DNA of 32,888 nt from Bog-793 sp050014835 (GTDB lineage: Bacteria > Actinomycetota > Acidimicrobiia > Acidimicrobiales > Bog-793), in NCBI GenBank assembly GCA_050014835.1, contig JBEKCO010000023.1, forward strand, positions 1 through 32,888. The letters are read 5' to 3'. The notes beneath the pieces are model-generated. The model made no database searches, had not been told where the DNA came from, and worked only from the letters and a program-made list of their open reading frames with translations. Positions 1 through 7,954 of the stretch are shown in pieces; position 1 is the stretch's first letter, and the number at the start of each line of letters is the position of its first letter. A program made the position numbers and the translations under genes.

Positions 1-689
1 TTGCGGTAGGTGCGCCGGGCGTGCCCCGGTGGGGTCGCCCGGCAGCTCCCGCGCAGGACCTGCTGGTTGACCATGAACTTGCCGTTGTACTCGCCGATCG
101 CCCCGGCGGGGGGCGCAAAGCCGGGATAGGCGGCGTAGGGGCTGGCGGTCCACTGCCAGACCGTTCGGTAGAAACCGTTCTCGATCGCCGCCGGCTCGTC
201 GGGCTCGGGGGCGAGCGCCTCCCACTCGCTTTCCCGCGGGAGTCTCGCCCCCGCCCAGCGGGCGAAGGCGTCGGCCTCGAACCAGCTGACGTGGACGACC
301 ACCTCGTCGCCGGCGACGACGTGCACCTCGACTCCCGCGTAGGCGGAGGCGACGGAGCGGGCGGCCCCGGTGAGCGCGGGCAGGGCGATGTCGAACGGGA
401 CGGACCGGGCGAGGTGCCCGGTCGCGAAAAGCGCGTCGAGCAGCAGGCGCCCCTTGTCCGAGACGCCCGAGCCGATCTCGACGAGCGTGTCGGCACCGCT
501 CAGCCCGGCGATGTCGGCGGCGTGGCGCTGGAGGATCAACCGTTCCCGACGCGTCGGGTAGTACTCGGGCAGCGAGGTGATGCGCTCGAAGAGCGCGCTG
601 CCGACGTCGTCGTAGAGCCAGGTGGGGGAGAGCCGCTTCGGCGAGGCGGTCAGTCCGTCGAGGGCCTTCTGGCGAGCTCGGCTGCCCAT
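1..689 (-). CDS. Chimeric EgtD (N-terminus)-EgtB (C-terminus) ergothioneine protein, partial
   Basis: The single open frame starts at ATG 689 and runs off the left edge (229 codons visible). Residues 1 to about 128 match the N-terminus of EgtD, the SAM-dependent histidine N-alpha-methyltransferase: the segments SPTWLYDDVGSALFERITSL, LPEYYPTRRE and LVEIGSGVSDKGRLLLDAL are diagnostic. At GD (about position 306) the protein switches to the C-terminus of EgtB, the sulfoxide synthase: HVSWFEADAFARWAGARLP, VWQWTASPY, YPGF, GEYNGKFMVNQ and ATPPGHARRTYR. The rest of the methyltransferase and the EgtB DinB-like half carrying the iron-binding histidines are absent, so neither reaction should work. Fungal Egt1 has the same domain order, so an internal deletion in a fused or adjacent egtD-egtB pair would explain it; an assembly join would too. 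GGAGG sits only 1-2 nt from the ATG, and no other start lies between it and the upstream in-frame stop. Confidence 0.8.
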   Translation of the reverse strand, partial: MGSRARQKALDGLTASPKRLSPTWLYDDVGSALFERITSLPEYYPTRRERLILQRHAADIAGLSGADTLVEIGSGVSDKGRLLLDALFATGHLARSVPFDIALPALTGAARSVASAYAGVEVHVVAGDEVVVHVSWFEADAFARWAGARLPRESEWEALAPEPDEPAAIENGFYRTVWQWTASPYAAYPGFAPPAGAIGEYNGKFMVNQQVLRGSCRATPPGHARRTYR

Positions 690-828
690 TCCTCCGGAGT
701 GATGAGGACGTTGACGACCAGATCGCGTGTGGCGAGGCCCGAAGAAGGCACGAGGATCACTCTAAGGAGGACCCGCCCGAATCCCCGCGCCCACGAGCGG
801 GCCGGGGTCGTGAATCGCGCCCGGCCGC

Positions 829-1779
829 CTACGCGCCCAGCGACCGGTCGAAGGCCTTCCAACGCCGCTTCAGGACGGCGAGGTCGTTGCCGAGACCCTG
901 CAGCGAGCGCGCCGCGTCGAGCCGCTCGATGACGACGAGCTGGCCGGCGATGAAGGCGCACTCGAATCGCTCGTTTGCGGCCCGCGTGAGGAACGCCTCG
1001 GCGGCGAGCGCGTCGCGGTGGTCGCCGAGGCGGTCCTGGACCGCGGTTGCCGTCGCGGCGAGCCGAGCCGCGCGCCGGCCGAACACGCCGGCGGCGAGCT
1101 CGGAGGCGTAGCGGAGCTCCTTGGACCGGATGCGCAGGGTGTGGAGGTGCGCCTCGGTCGGCGACGTGTGGGACCGGCGCGCCGCCTCCCGGACGTTGCG
1201 CCACGGTCGTCGCAGATACCGGCCGATCGCCGTCCGCGGGTCGTCGTTCGCGCCGTCGGTGAACGGCGGCTTCGCGTCGACGAGCCGGTCGATTTGGTTG
1301 AGGACGGTCCCGTAGCGGGGCATCGCCCGCGCGCTCGCCAGGCGGAACGTCACGTCGCTGCGCTGAAGGGCGACCGCGTCGTACAGGCTCTCGAGGGCCA
1401 CTGGGTCGGCGTCCGGCTCAGTGTGCAGGGTGATCCGCAGCGTGAGCACGTCGAGGTTGCGCGCTTCCCCGAGGAGCTGCGAGAACCAGCCCATGTCGGC
1501 CCGCGCCGCGCTCGCCCATTCGGGTTCGAGGACGGCGCGGAACGTTCGCAGGAGCGATCGGATCCGGCGGAGCGCGACACGGGAGGCGTGGAGGTCCTCG
1601 GCGTCGCGCGAATCCTCGCTGCCTTCGTTGTCATGGGCGAGGAAGGACTCCGCCGCCCGGCGCAACGCGTCGGCGAGGAGATCGCCGATCTGCAGCGCGA
1701 CGGCCGCGTCGGGCGCGGCCGCGTCGGCGGCGAGGAGCACGTCGTCCGATGGCTCGCTGGTGAGGTAGGGGTCGAACAC
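829..1779 (-). CDS. CHAD domain protein
   Basis: CHAD domains are all-helical and rich in conserved histidines; they bind inorganic polyphosphate and are often encoded near polyphosphate enzymes or CYTH proteins. The protein (316 aa from this start) shows the two typical helical repeats, each with a His/Arg motif: HASRVALRRIRSLLRTF in the first half and HTLRIRSKELRYASEL in the second, plus the GEARNLDVL and LGDHRDALAA segments. The frame stays open up to TTG 1845, but that extension is arginine-rich and low-complexity. GTG 1779 is preferred because a TACGAT -10-like hexamer (1793-1788) lies 8 nt ahead and AGGAC just before it. It has no CYTH domain, and no polyphosphate gene is in the window. 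It lies 139 bp upstream of the EgtD-EgtB chimera on the same strand. Confidence 0.8.
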   Translation of the reverse strand: MFDPYLTSEPSDDVLLAADAAAPDAAVALQIGDLLADALRRAAESFLAHDNEGSEDSRDAEDLHASRVALRRIRSLLRTFRAVLEPEWASAARADMGWFSQLLGEARNLDVLTLRITLHTEPDADPVALESLYDAVALQRSDVTFRLASARAMPRYGTVLNQIDRLVDAKPPFTDGANDDPRTAIGRYLRRPWRNVREAARRSHTSPTEAHLHTLRIRSKELRYASELAAGVFGRRAARLAATATAVQDRLGDHRDALAAEAFLTRAANERFECAFIAGQLVVIERLDAARSLQGLGNDLAVLKRRWKAFDRSLGA

Positions 1780-1957
1780 TTGTCCTGATCGTAGGCGGGA
1801 GTCGGGTCGGCTGTGCCGGGGCCGCCGCGCCCGGGCCCGTAACAACTCGTGTCGCGGCGCTCACACTTCGTTCATGGATTCGTCGATCGTTGCTGACAGG
1901 AGCGCCGCACGATGGGGCGGTTCGTTGATATCGGATCATTCGGCAAAGGAGTGCACA

Positions 1958-2673
1958 ATGAAGTTCCGGAAAATCGCACCGCTCGTCGTCGGCGCGGGGA
2001 TGATGGCCGTCGCATCGCTCGGCTTCCTCCCGGCGGCGTCGGCCGACCCCACCACGACGACGGCCCCTTGTCCCTCGCGCAGCTGCAGGCGAAGCTCGAG
2101 GCGCAACTCACCGCCCGTCAGACCCAGCTCGACACGCTCACGACCGATGTGTCGAGCTCGACCACGCTCACCTCGTCGGACGCCGCGACCCTGTCGGCGA
2201 GCCTGGCGACGGAGACGTCGAAGGTCAGCACGGTCCTCGCCGGCGTCCCGACTGACACCCTCGCCGAGCTCCAGGCCGCCCGGCAGGCGATGTTCCAGGA
2301 CAACCGGGCCTTCGTCGTCATGAGCCCGCAGGTGCACCTGACCATCGCCGCGGACACGATCAACTCGAACGCCGGCACGATCCTGGCGAACGGCCCGACT
2401 GTCTCTGCGGCGTTGACCGCCCGCGAAGCGGACCAGGGGTACGCCCGCGCCGAGGAGCTCTTCGCCTTCTCGACCGCGAAGGCGACCGTCGCCCAGTCGA
2501 CGATGACGAGCGTGTCGGTGAACGTGCTCGCGCAGACTCCCGCCGGATGGCCCGCCAACGAGCGGGTCTTCGTGCAGGCGAGGATCGAGATCCTGCGGGC
2601 GCGGTTCGACCTCGCCCTCGCCCGGGCCGACCTTCGGCTCGTCGAGAGCTGGATCAACCGCAACCCGTCTTGA
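1958..2673 (+). pseudogene. Secreted protein of unknown function, split by a frameshift at a C4 run
   Basis: ATG 1958 follows AAAGGA (1945-1950) at good spacing and opens a clear Sec signal peptide: MKFRK, a hydrophobic core and a PAASA-DP cleavage site, then Thr-rich sequence. That frame becomes junk after the CCCC at 2064-2067. The neighbouring frame, starting LSLAQLQAKLEAQL, then runs without a stop to TGA 2671-2673 and looks like a real helical, Ala/Thr/Gln-rich exported protein of about 200 residues. Restoring one C in the run fuses signal peptide and body perfectly. The body has no family I recognise. Either the gene is broken or a base was missed in sequencing; the intact codon pattern of the body suggests a recent or artificial lesion. 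Confidence 0.7.
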
Positions 2674-2745
2674 CGGTCGGGCGCCACTCGCCCGCAACGG
2701 GCGGCTGAGCAGAGGAGTCCGGGTCGCACGGCTCCTCGGCATGGC

Positions 2746-2787
2746 GGCCGGGCCGGAGTCATTCTCCCTCTTGGCTCTGGCCCGGCC
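2746..2787. terminator. Inverted repeat between convergent genes, possible bidirectional terminator
   Basis: GGCCGGGCC (2746-2754) and GGCCCGGCC (2779-2787) form a perfect 9-bp inverted repeat with a 24-nt spacer. It lies between the convergent ends of the secreted-protein gene (2673) and murT-gatD (2835). The loop is long and there is no T run, so termination is an inference from position and stem strength. Confidence 0.3.
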
Positions 2788-2834
2788 GGCGCGTCCGGTG
2801 CCCGGCGGCGTGCCTTCGACGAAGGTGAGTGGCC

Positions 2835-4925
2835 CTAGCGCGGATCGCGCCGCCAGCGCCTCGTAACGCGCGCCAGCCGCTCGGCGCGCAATGCCCGTTC
2901 CTCCCCGTCGTCGAGCGTCTCGAGGCGGCGTCCCGTCGCGAGGGCGATGAGCAGGTCGGCGAGGGCCGGGTTGCGGGCGAGCACCGGCCCGTGGAGGTAG
3001 GTGCCGAAAACCTTCCCGGCGACGGCTCCGTCGAGGGCGTCGGAACCGTTGCCGACGCCGGTCGTGACCCGCGCGAAAGGCCTCGCGCCCGGGCCGAGAC
3101 GCGTGCGAGCCTGATGGTTCTCGAAGCCGCTCAACGTCGGGAGCACGACCGGCCACTCCTCGTCCCGGCACGGTTCGGCGACGACCTCCCCGACGGCGCG
3201 GCGCTCCTCGCTCCGGCCGGTCGCGGCGTCGACGAGGCCGGCGCCGTCGTGGTCGCGTCCGTCGGCCCCGGGGAAGACGGTCCCGATGATCTGGAATCCC
3301 GCGCAGACGGCGAGGACGGCCGCACCGCCGGCGACGGCGGTCGCGAGGGCGCCGTCCCCGAGGCGCTCGGCGGAGCGGACCTGCGGTCCGTCCTCGCCCC
3401 CGCCGAGGCAGTAAATGTCTCCGCCGGTCGGCAGCGCGACGTCCGACGGCGCCGCGATGAGCTCGACGGGAATCCCCCGCCAGGCCGCACGGTTCTCGAG
3501 CACGCGGCCGTTACCGAAGTCGCCGTACGTTCCGAGCAGGTCGGGGTGGACGACGACGACTCGCAGCCGCGAGGCGTCGACGCGGGGCGCGGCTGCCGGG
3601 CGAGGGCTTGTCGCCGGGGCCGGCGCGGGCGTGGTGGCGGCGTGCGGGCCGGACGCGGTGGAGCGGGCATGCCGGGCGAGGCGTCGCCGCATCTGCTGGA
3701 AGGCCGTGTAGTTGCCGATGTAGTCGACTTCCCCCGTCCCGGCGATCTCGACCGCCCGCAGTGGATCCGCCTCGACGACGTGACGTGCCCCGGCGTGGCG
3801 GAGCCGGACGGCGAGATCGAGGCGGCGGTCCCCGGTCGCGACGACGGACCGGTCGCCGATCCGCTCGAACGGGACGTCCCACAGCCAGGACGGGTCGTGG
3901 CCGTCGGCCGAGCGGGCGTTGATGCCGATGACGAGGGGCCGGCGGTCCGCCTCGACGAGCACGAGGAGTTCGGTCCACCCGGCTGGGTTCTTGGCGAGCA
4001 TGAGGCGGACGGTGCGGCCGTGGTGCACGACGACGGCGAAACGCCCGGCGACCTCGGTCACGCGGCGCGTCGCGGCGAGCGCCTCGCCGACGGCGACGCC
4101 GAGCGTGCCCGCGGCGAGCGCCGCCATCGCCGCGTTTGCCCGGTTGAACCGCCCCGGGACCGAGAGCTCGATGTGGTGCGACGTGCCGTCAGCGAGGACG
4201 AGTTCCTCTCCGACGACGGACGCCGCGGGCGTCGGACGGGCGAAACCGCACGTGCAGTGCCAGGCCGCGTTCGCCGTCGCGGCCAACGAGGGCTCGAAGG
4301 TGATGCGGGAGTCGCACACCGGGCAGTGGTAGGCGTCCTCGTGCCAGAGCGAGCCGGCGGCGACCCACACGACCCGGCGGGCCTGGCCGGCCGCGTAGGC
4401 GACGAGGGGGTCATCGGCGTTCGCCACGACGGTCGTGTCGAGGCCGTCGAGGGCGCGGCGCCAGCGCGCCGCCACCATCCGGACCTCGCTCATCCGGTCG
4501 AGCTGGTCGCGGGAGAGGTTGAGCAGGATGACGACGTCCGGGTCGAGGACGTGCGCCGCGATCTCCAGATACCGTTCGTCGACCTCGAGGACCGCGGGCG
4601 CGCCCGCGGGCGAGCTGGCGAGCGCGCTCACGAGGCCCGCGGGCATGTTCGCCCCGAATCCTGACGAGGCGACCACCCCGGGGCCGCCGAGCGCCTCCGC
4701 GAGGAGCCGTGTCGTCGTCGTCTTGCCGTTCGTCCCGGTGACGAGGGCGACCTGGCGGCCGCGGCCGAGCGTTCCGAGGAGGCCGGGGTCGATGAGCAGC
4801 CCGACCCGACCGCCGACGGTCGAGCCGCTGCCGAGCCGCAGGGCGCGTGACAGCCCGCTCGTGGCGCGCAGCGCCCGCGTCGCGAGGGCCGTCCTCAGCG
4901 TGCCCACCGGTGCCAAAGCCACCAC
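2835..4925 (-). CDS. murT-gatD: Fused MurT-GatD, lipid II isoglutaminyl synthase
   Basis: MurT and GatD amidate the alpha-carboxyl of D-Glu in lipid II, making D-isoglutamine in peptidoglycan precursors. They are normally two polypeptides; here they form one of 696 aa. Residues 1-415 are MurT: P-loop TGTNGKTT (63-70), a Mur-ligase central domain (LNLSRDQLDR, 135-144), a zinc ribbon with cysteines 201, 204, 224 and 226, and a DUF1727 C-terminal domain with the proposed catalytic Asp (LWD, 350). Residues 419-452 are an Ala/Pro/Arg-rich linker. Residues 453-696 are GatD, a class I glutamine amidotransferase with nucleophile Cys541 (AVCAGFQ) and His645 (TYLHGP). GTG 4925 has GAAGGG upstream; GTG 4922 is also possible. 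It diverges from the gene at 5053. Every key catalytic residue I can place is present, so it should be functional. Confidence 0.93.
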   Translation of the reverse strand: MVALAPVGTLRTALATRALRATSGLSRALRLGSGSTVGGRVGLLIDPGLLGTLGRGRQVALVTGTNGKTTTTRLLAEALGGPGVVASSGFGANMPAGLVSALASSPAGAPAVLEVDERYLEIAAHVLDPDVVILLNLSRDQLDRMSEVRMVAARWRRALDGLDTTVVANADDPLVAYAAGQARRVVWVAAGSLWHEDAYHCPVCDSRITFEPSLAATANAAWHCTCGFARPTPAASVVGEELVLADGTSHHIELSVPGRFNRANAAMAALAAGTLGVAVGEALAATRRVTEVAGRFAVVVHHGRTVRLMLAKNPAGWTELLVLVEADRRPLVIGINARSADGHDPSWLWDVPFERIGDRSVVATGDRRLDLAVRLRHAGARHVVEADPLRAVEIAGTGEVDYIGNYTAFQQMRRRLARHARSTASGPHAATTPAPAPATSPRPAAAPRVDASRLRVVVVHPDLLGTYGDFGNGRVLENRAAWRGIPVELIAAPSDVALPTGGDIYCLGGGEDGPQVRSAERLGDGALATAVAGGAAVLAVCAGFQIIGTVFPGADGRDHDGAGLVDAATGRSEERRAVGEVVAEPCRDEEWPVVLPTLSGFENHQARTRLGPGARPFARVTTGVGNGSDALDGAVAGKVFGTYLHGPVLARNPALADLLIALATGRRLETLDDGEERALRAERLARVTRRWRRDPR

Positions 4926-5052
4926 GCCAGCCCTTCGGTCCGTCCTGGCCGTTTGCCGGTCCGCCCGAGAACGCTAGAGGCTGCCGCGGCGAGCCACCGG
5001 CACCCCCGCCGCGCGGCGCGCACCGCCGGTCGGTGCCGGGTACGGTCGGTCG

Positions 5053-5973
5053 GTGTCCGATGTCGTCTTCGTCGGAGTCTCGACGCGCCAGTCGCTCGTC
5101 CATCGCGTCTGGCCCCGGTGGCAGTCGGTGCTCGGCACGGCGTGCGGGGTGCGCTCGCTGGAACTCGGACTGGGGGCCGACGACGCGGACTTCGTCCGGC
5201 TCCTCGACCGGATGCGCGACGACGCGGGCGTCGCGGGAGCCGTCGTGACGGCCCACAAGGTGCGTGTCTTTTCCGCGGGGCAGTTGTGTTTCGCCCGTCT
5301 CGACCCGCTCGCGCTCGCCTGTCGCGAGGTGAACGCGATCCGTCGCGCCCCCGACGGCCTCTGGGGCTGGGCCCGCGACCCGGTCTCGGTCGGGCGCGTC
5401 GTCGACCGCATCTGGCCGAGCCCCGACGGCCAGGTCGTCTGCCTCGGCGCGGGCGGCACGGCCCGGGCGCTTGCGCACCATCTCGCGTCCCGCCGGGCCG
5501 TCACGTTCGTTGCCGCCGACCGGGATCCGGCCGCCGCCGGCGGTCTCTCCCGCCAACTCGCGGGACGTCTCGACGTGCGCGTCGGCGAGGGGCCGTGGGA
5601 CGAGCTCGTCGCCGCCGCCCCGCCCGGGTCGCTCGTCGTGAACGCGACGGGAATGGGCAAGGACCGTCCGGGCGCGCCCACCTCCGACGCCGTGCGTTTC
5701 CCCGAAGCCGCGGTCGTCTGGGAGCTCAACTACCGCGGTCAACTCTCCTTCCTCGCCGAGGCGCGTCGCCAGGCCGGGGCGAGGGGTCTCGAGGTCCACG
5801 ACGGGTGGGAGCTGTTTTGCCACGGTTGGGCCGCGGCGCTCGGCGTCGTTCTCGGCCTCGCCGACGACGCCCGTCTCGGTGATCGGCTCGCCCGGGCCGC
5901 CGCCGCGTTCCGCCCTTCGGGACAAGGAACCGACGACGGCGGTGTGACCCGGGCCGCCGGAAGCGGGCACTAA
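5053..5973 (+). CDS. Atypical shikimate/quinate dehydrogenase-like protein
   Basis: The 306-aa protein has the shikimate-dehydrogenase layout: an N-terminal substrate domain, a Rossmann nucleotide site (CLGAGGTARAL, about 133-143) and VVNATGMGKD in the second half. The lysine of the usual T-P-H-K motif is kept as TAHK, and an Asp follows at ARDP where canonical enzymes have NTDG. The shikimate-binding S-x-S region is replaced by STRQSLVHRVWPRW, and the C-terminus reads VWELNYRG and DGWELFCHGWA. It is therefore an SDH-fold relative rather than a plain AroE; substrate unknown. The GTG start has no Shine-Dalgarno, but TACGGT (5041-5046) ends 6 nt before it, which fits a leaderless transcript. 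The rhodanese gene follows after 30 bp. Confidence 0.75.
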   Translation: MSDVVFVGVSTRQSLVHRVWPRWQSVLGTACGVRSLELGLGADDADFVRLLDRMRDDAGVAGAVVTAHKVRVFSAGQLCFARLDPLALACREVNAIRRAPDGLWGWARDPVSVGRVVDRIWPSPDGQVVCLGAGGTARALAHHLASRRAVTFVAADRDPAAAGGLSRQLAGRLDVRVGEGPWDELVAAAPPGSLVVNATGMGKDRPGAPTSDAVRFPEAAVVWELNYRGQLSFLAEARRQAGARGLEVHDGWELFCHGWAAALGVVLGLADDARLGDRLARAAAAFRPSGQGTDDGGVTRAAGSGH

Positions 5974-6003
5974 GGTCATCTGCCGCCAAGGAGAATCGCG
6001 CCG

Positions 6004-6363
6004 ATGCCGCAGTTGCGACGACAAAGCCCCGAGGTGCCCGAGATCGAGCCGGCCGAGGCCGTGCAACTCCTCGGTGAGGGTGCCTTCATCCTCGACGTGC
6101 GCGAGTCGGACGAGTTCTCCCAGGGCTGCGCCGCGGGCGCCGTCCACATCCCGTTCGGCGCGCTCGACGACCGTCTTGGCGAGGTGCCGAGCGACCGGCC
6201 GGTCATCGTCGTCTGCCGGTCCGGCGGTCGGTCCCACGCGGCGGCGAGGACGCTGGCGACGCGGGGCTACGTCTCGATGAACCTCGCCGGCGGGATGCAC
6301 GCCTGGCACGACGAGGGACTCCCGGTCGTGCGCCTCGACGGCTCGCCCGGGGTTATCGCCTAG
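6004..6363 (+). CDS. Rhodanese-like domain protein
   Basis: This single-domain rhodanese (119 aa) is the size of stand-alone sulfurtransferases of the GlpE/PspE type. It carries FILDVRESDEF near the N-terminus, HIPFGAL, and the active-site loop VCRSGGRS with the persulfide-forming cysteine, followed by the typical NLAGGMHAWHDEGLP ending. AAGGAG (5989-5994) precedes the ATG at good spacing. No signal peptide or second domain is present, so it is cytoplasmic. It probably moves sulfane sulfur, but the partner cannot be read from the context; the 30-bp gap suggests co-transcription with the SDH-like gene. Confidence 0.92.
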   Translation: MPQLRRQSPEVPEIEPAEAVQLLGEGAFILDVRESDEFSQGCAAGAVHIPFGALDDRLGEVPSDRPVIVVCRSGGRSHAAARTLATRGYVSMNLAGGMHAWHDEGLPVVRLDGSPGVIA

Positions 6364-6448
6364 GGCCGGCGCGATCGCTTCCGGTGTGCCCGGCGAGGAG
6401 TGCCGGGCGGGTTCGGGACACGAGGGTGTACGGCTCCAAGGAGGGCTG

Positions 6449-7954
6449 ATGGCGGCATTCGACGGGGGCTTCGCGGCGCTGCCATTCGACGCGGTCCGGT
6501 CCGCGGCGCTCGACAAGGCCGGGGCGCTCGGGTGCCGTCACGCCGACCTGCGGATCGAGAGGATCCGGACCCAGGCGGTCATGTTGCGCGACGCGCGCCT
6601 CGAGGGCGCCGTCGACGACCTCACGCTCGGCATGGGGGTGCGCGTCGTGCGGGACGGCGCGATCGGCTTCGCGGCAAGCGTCGAGATCGACGCCGACGCG
6701 GCTGTCCGTCTCGTCGAGCGCGCCGTCGAGGCGGCGAAGGTCACCGCGCGGGCCGGGGGGGAGGCGGTCGAGCTCGCCGAGGAGCCCGACCACGGCTCGG
6801 CCGAGTGGACCGCCCCGTACGGGACCAACCCGACGCAGGTGCCCCTTTCCGACAAGATCGCCCGCCTCGCCTCCTGGAGCGCCGACCTGCTCGCCGCAAG
6901 AAGCGTCGACCACGTCACCGCCTCGCTGTTGTGCGTCGCCGAGGACAAGTACTTCGCCAACCTCGCCGGGACGACGACGACCCAGCGCCGCGTCCGGCTC
7001 CAGCCGAGCCTCGAGGCGCTCGGCCTCGACGACGCGTCTGGTTTCGAGACGATGCGGTCCGTCGCGCCACCGGCCGGGCGGGGCTACGAGTACCTCGACG
7101 GGGACGGGTGGGACTTCCGGGCCGAGCTCGCCGAGATCCCGGGGCTCCTCGCCGAGAAGCTGCACGCGCCCTCGGTCGAGCCCGGCGCCTACGACCTCGT
7201 CATCGACCCGACGAACCTGTGGCTCACGATCCACGAGTCCGTGGGCCACGCCACCGAGCTCGACCGGGCGCTCGGTTACGAGGCGGCCTACGCCGGCACC
7301 TCGTTCGCGACGCCCGACCAGCTCGGTCGCCTCCGCTACGGGTCCGACCTCATGCACGTGACCGGGGACCGCACGGCCCCCTACGGGCTCGCCACCATCG
7401 GCTACGACGACGAGGGTGTTGCCGCGCAGCAGTTCGACCTCGTGTCGGGCGGGGTCCTCGTCGGCTACCAGCTCGACCGGCGCATCGCCGCGCTGAGCGG
7501 AGCGGCCCGCTCGAACGGGTGCGCCTTCGCCGACTCGCCACTCAACATCCCGATCCAGCGCATGGCGAACGTCTCGCTTCGCCCGGCGCCGGGGAGCGGC
7601 CCGACGACGGACGAACTCGTCGCCGGGGTCGACCGGGGCATCTACGTCGTCGGCGACAAGAGCTGGTCGATCGACATGCAGCGCTACAACTTCCAGTTCA
7701 CCGGGCAGCGGTTCTTTCTGATCGAGCACGGCCACCTCGCCGGCCAGCTGCGCGACGTCGCCTACCAGGCGACGACGACCGATTTCTGGGGGGCGCTCGC
7801 CGCGTTGGGCGGCGAGTCGACCTACCTGCTCGGCGGGGCCTTCAACTGCGGCAAGGGCCAACCGGGCCAGGTCGCGCCGGTGAGCCACGGCACGCCGTCC
7901 GCCCTTTTCCGCCAGATCGCGGTGCTGAACACCCGGGCGGAGTCGGGACGATGA
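6449..7954 (+). CDS. tldD: TldD metalloprotease subunit
   Basis: TldD and TldE form a heterodimeric zinc protease that degrades unfolded or ribosomally made peptides inside a closed chamber; in E. coli it matures microcin B17 and cleaves CcdA. The protein (501 aa) contains the metal motif HESVGH (262-267), that is HExxxH, the only catalytic one in the pair. Also typical are the N-terminal RLEGAVDDLTLGMGVRVV-like region and SPLNIPIQRMANVSLRPAPG near the C-terminus. ATG 6449 has a strong AAGGAGGG 5 nt upstream; the frame is open further upstream, but without a ribosome site. Its stop overlaps the tldE start (ATGA at 7951-7954), implying translational coupling. No RiPP precursor is visible nearby, so a housekeeping role is likely. 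Confidence 0.93.
   Translation: MAAFDGGFAALPFDAVRSAALDKAGALGCRHADLRIERIRTQAVMLRDARLEGAVDDLTLGMGVRVVRDGAIGFAASVEIDADAAVRLVERAVEAAKVTARAGGEAVELAEEPDHGSAEWTAPYGTNPTQVPLSDKIARLASWSADLLAARSVDHVTASLLCVAEDKYFANLAGTTTTQRRVRLQPSLEALGLDDASGFETMRSVAPPAGRGYEYLDGDGWDFRAELAEIPGLLAEKLHAPSVEPGAYDLVIDPTNLWLTIHESVGHATELDRALGYEAAYAGTSFATPDQLGRLRYGSDLMHVTGDRTAPYGLATIGYDDEGVAAQQFDLVSGGVLVGYQLDRRIAALSGAARSNGCAFADSPLNIPIQRMANVSLRPAPGSGPTTDELVAGVDRGIYVVGDKSWSIDMQRYNFQFTGQRFFLIEHGHLAGQLRDVAYQATTTDFWGALAALGGESTYLLGGAFNCGKGQPGQVAPVSHGTPSALFRQIAVLNTRAESGR

Noticed and set aside
4411..6516. A 701-codon minus-strand open frame
   Set aside because: It lies opposite murT-gatD, the SDH-like and rhodanese genes, has low-complexity Arg/Gly/Pro content and no family motif; high GC makes such antisense frames open by chance.
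6400..7950. Long in-frame upstream extension of tldE through tldD
   Set aside because: Frame openness is a GC artefact; the ATGA coupling and family N-terminus fix the tldE start at 7951.
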